Positions 61,829 to 64,000 of a stretch of 64,000 bases of DNA are shown here, one piece after another. The stretch covers positions 12,142,580-12,206,579 of the forward strand of contig NC_088678.1 of NCBI RefSeq assembly GCF_950023065.1, read 5' to 3'. Position 1 is the stretch's first letter, and the number at the start of each line of letters is the position of its first letter. The translations under genes and the position numbers were made by a program. The notes below the pieces were generated by a model. That model was not told the origin of the DNA. It worked only from the letters and a program-made list of their open reading frames with translations, and did no database searches. This stretch comes from Planococcus citri. Its lineage: Eukaryota > Arthropoda > Insecta > Hemiptera > Pseudococcidae.

Positions 61829-63739
61829 ATGAACACTCCTCCAGCACTTAATACACGCAGTCGAGTAAGTAGAAATACTTTCAAGCTTTTGGATTTCGAT
61901 AATACTAGTCGAAGTTCCAGACGTTATAAAAAACTTAAAATGGAAAACGAGATTCATCAAGATTCTGAACATTCTATTCTCAGTGACCAATCCCAGATGA
62001 ATGACAAAGAGCAATCATCTGAGGACGACGTAATTCTTCCTCCGCCAGTTGACGAAGGAGTGGGTACTCAGTCTCAATCCCAGGAGTACACTATTCCCTT
62101 CGATCCAGAGCAGTTGAAGGATACGACTAACGCCAGTGTCTACTCAATTTTTAAACAAACTTGGGATTGGAATCAAGCTATTCAGGCCGAGGTTAAAACA
62201 AATTTTGAAAATCAAAAACATGAACTTGTAAAATTAGCTAAAATCGTTACTGAAGCAAAAAATGTCGCGGCTTTTGCGAATAATAAAGTATCGGACGTCG
62301 CGGTTCAGTCTCATAAAAATCTTATAAAGGTAGGATCATGGGTCGACGAACTCAACGACAAGTTAAAAGCCACTCATATCGCTTTAGACGAAACGAATAA
62401 TGTGTTGAACGATAATTCGACTGAAATCAAGAAAATTGCTCAGGATATTACGAACATGCAAAATGATAATAGAAAACGTGATATAGGTTGCTCTCAAGTC
62501 GTCGACAAGGTGAACTATATCAAGGAAAGAATGCGTAATTCTCCGATGATTAATGGCTCAAAATCGAAGTCTTTGGCAATAGATGCAGGATCGATTAAAA
62601 ATGCAGGTATTTCATTTACGGACGATCAACTGCATTTCCCTCATGAATTTTTAGACGAATTCGACGCGTATTTTTACGAGACAAATACTGTGGAAAAACA
62701 TAAAATTTTGGCCTTTAAAGGAGTTATTGCGACGAAAACTCGTAAAATTTTCCTCGAAACCGTTCGTAACGTTCAAACTTATAATGAATTGAAAAATAAA
62801 TTTTTGGATTTCTATTGGGATCGTAAAGCTCAAAACGAGGCGTTGAAAGCTTGCAAATACGATTTTGTCTATTCTGAAGATCTTAAAGATATGGCAAATA
62901 AAATGGCCAGATGGGCTAGGACTTTACAACACCATCGTAATGGAAATTACGACGAAATCATTGACATTTTGATAGGAAAGGCTCCCGAGGATTATCAAAT
63001 GAGGCTTATGGAGGCAGGGCAAACTATGGACGAATTCTTAGAAAAATTATCCAAATTGACCAAAATCCAACGCGATCCGGATAACGAAGTACCTATAACA
63101 CTTCGACGAGGTTATAAGCGTAGGTCTGATGATCAAGTGGTACCTGCGTCTACAAGCGCAAAATACCAGAATAAACCACTTCCAGCTAATGAGCAATTAC
63201 TCGCGATTTATAATTTATTATCACAGAAGTCGATTCCGAAAAATTATGGAAATAATTATAATCGCCAGCCTGCTCAAAAAGAGGAAACCGCACCTCAAAC
63301 CTCACCTCCTCCGAAGCCTATAGGGACAGTCTACCCATCAAAAGACAAATTCGAGCCAAAAACTATTTTACAAAATCCCAATATTCCGAAAAATCCAAAT
63401 CCAACTACTCAAAATCCGACCTCGAAGCCATTTTCTATCGACAAAAATGGCAACTTGATGATGAATAAATTTAAACCAAAAATGCCAATAACTGCACCTG
63501 CAGCTGCGGTACAATCGATCGAATTTGACCCAGATTTAAATGAATATGTTATAATTGAGACACCTCAAGAAGACCTCTCTGACGTTGTAGCAACCTGTAA
63601 TATGCTTAATACAATTTTCTCTGATATCGACGAAGAAATAGATCAGGATACAGTTACAGCCGCCTTACAAATGCTTAGTACAGCAGTGCCTGATTGGAGT
63701 GAAGGTGAAAGCTCCGAGTCGGGAAACGCCAACCACTAG
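61829..63739 (+). CDS. Gag of a Ty3/Gypsy-type LTR retrotransposon
   Basis: The first in-frame ATG is at 61829 (the frame is open from at least 61775), giving about 636 residues. The N-terminal third is polar and Ser/Thr-rich, followed by a long coiled-coil-like stretch (about residues 110-230). The capsid domain then starts around FPHEFLDEFDAYFYE and includes WDRKAQNEAL and a segment ending near LSKLTKIQRDP, the pattern of retrotransposon Gag (UBN2/Retrotrans_gag-like) proteins. The C-terminus is Pro/Asn/Thr-rich with an acidic end. There is no CCHC zinc knuckle, as in errantivirus-like Gags. The frame is intact, so the copy may be young. It forms virus-like particles in related elements; that role is inferred from the family. 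Confidence 0.75.
   Translation: MNTPPALNTRSRVSRNTFKLLDFDNTSRSSRRYKKLKMENEIHQDSEHSILSDQSQMNDKEQSSEDDVILPPPVDEGVGTQSQSQEYTIPFDPEQLKDTTNASVYSIFKQTWDWNQAIQAEVKTNFENQKHELVKLAKIVTEAKNVAAFANNKVSDVAVQSHKNLIKVGSWVDELNDKLKATHIALDETNNVLNDNSTEIKKIAQDITNMQNDNRKRDIGCSQVVDKVNYIKERMRNSPMINGSKSKSLAIDAGSIKNAGISFTDDQLHFPHEFLDEFDAYFYETNTVEKHKILAFKGVIATKTRKIFLETVRNVQTYNELKNKFLDFYWDRKAQNEALKACKYDFVYSEDLKDMANKMARWARTLQHHRNGNYDEIIDILIGKAPEDYQMRLMEAGQTMDEFLEKLSKLTKIQRDPDNEVPITLRRGYKRRSDDQVVPASTSAKYQNKPLPANEQLLAIYNLLSQKSIPKNYGNNYNRQPAQKEETAPQTSPPPKPIGTVYPSKDKFEPKTILQNPNIPKNPNPTTQNPTSKPFSIDKNGNLMMNKFKPKMPITAPAAAVQSIEFDPDLNEYVIIETPQEDLSDVVATCNMLNTIFSDIDEEIDQDTVTAALQMLSTAVPDWSEGESSESGNANH
63721..63727 (+). promoter_or_regulatory. 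-1 ribosomal frameshift heptamer (GGGAAAC)
   Basis: The heptamer fits the X XXY YYZ rule in the gag frame and sits 12 bases before the gag stop. The -1 frame is open from here to the window end, so gag and pol are probably joined by frameshifting. Confidence 0.65.
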
Positions 63740-64000
63740 GTAGCCAAGGGGCAACTCCTAGTGCTTCGTCAGCCCCCTCAGAATCTTGTTTAAATAAGTA
63801 CATATGGGTTGGCGATGGTTTAAGCCATTACATGGCGAGAGGCGAGACTGACTTAATGAAAGATTTACCCGATTATTTACGCGACCAAATGTCTCTCGAA
63901 GAATTAATTCGAAGATTAGTAAAAGCCGAATTCCCGGAAAAATCACATTTCATATTGTCCGCTGGACAATTAGAATTCAATTATTCAAGAAAACCTTACC
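63721..64000 (+). CDS. Start of pol, continues beyond the window
   Basis: The -1 frame after the slippery site stays open for 280 bases and encodes a polar peptide of about 93 residues, including KYIWVGDGLSHYM and LEELIRRLVKAEFPEK. No protease or reverse transcriptase motif has been reached yet; these would follow beyond base 64000. Assignment to pol rests on position and frame. Confidence 0.5.

Overview
The window is animal nuclear DNA, almost certainly insect. Genes have short GT-AG introns, promoters carry an arthropod TATA plus TCAGT initiator, and AT-rich intergenic DNA is littered with short inverted-repeat transposons. The very frequent 'taggtacctacc' words suggest a sternorrhynchan hemipteran such as a mealybug or scale insect, but this is inference only. 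A run of exactly 200 N (19001-19200) marks a scaffolding join between two contigs.

Host genes: seven small genes on the + strand (983-2099, 5830-8415, 32258-35789, 36961-38087, 44950-46151, 50293-51518, 55834-56791) each encode a four-helix membrane protein of about 160-206 residues. All seven have five coding exons with intron phases 0-1-0-1, so they are one dispersed tandem family although their sequences have diverged strongly. They look most like the LAPTM4-like/DUF7027-like tetraspan proteins of insects. A possible eighth, broken member lies just upstream of the 50293 gene.

Central mobile element: 10934-26627 is a giant, nearly perfect inverted repeat with arms of about 7.4 kb and a loop of only 17 bases. 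Each arm carries one spliced transcription unit. A shared first exon can join, in the same phase, either to an F-box exon that ends in a stop (267 aa F-box protein) or to a family B DNA polymerase of Polinton/adintovirus type (1504 aa). The polymerase itself ends in a second F-box-like exon. Outer ends start with AG and are flanked by a 5-of-6 match target duplication, as expected of a Polinton. No integrase, protease, ATPase or capsid gene is present. The structure suggests a snap-back (fold-back) derivative of a protein-primed element. It seems to sit inside the 3' end of an older non-LTR retrotransposon. The contig join duplicates about 620 bases of the right arm.

Other mobile DNA: an LTR retrotransposon of Ty3/Gypsy type occupies the right end (gag 61829-63739, a -1 slippery heptamer at 63721, pol running off the edge), preceded by a long leader full of minisatellites. 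A 5'-truncated non-LTR element lies antisense in an intron of the 32258 gene. Several non-autonomous DNA transposons are visible; two of them (38876-39850 with TA duplication, 41016-42354 with TTAA duplication) are inserted in tandem repeats whose other copies preserve the empty site. Several larger fold-back repeats (4197-5396, 53812-55051) and a dispersed inverted pair (3225-4110 and 47735-48610) fill much of the rest.
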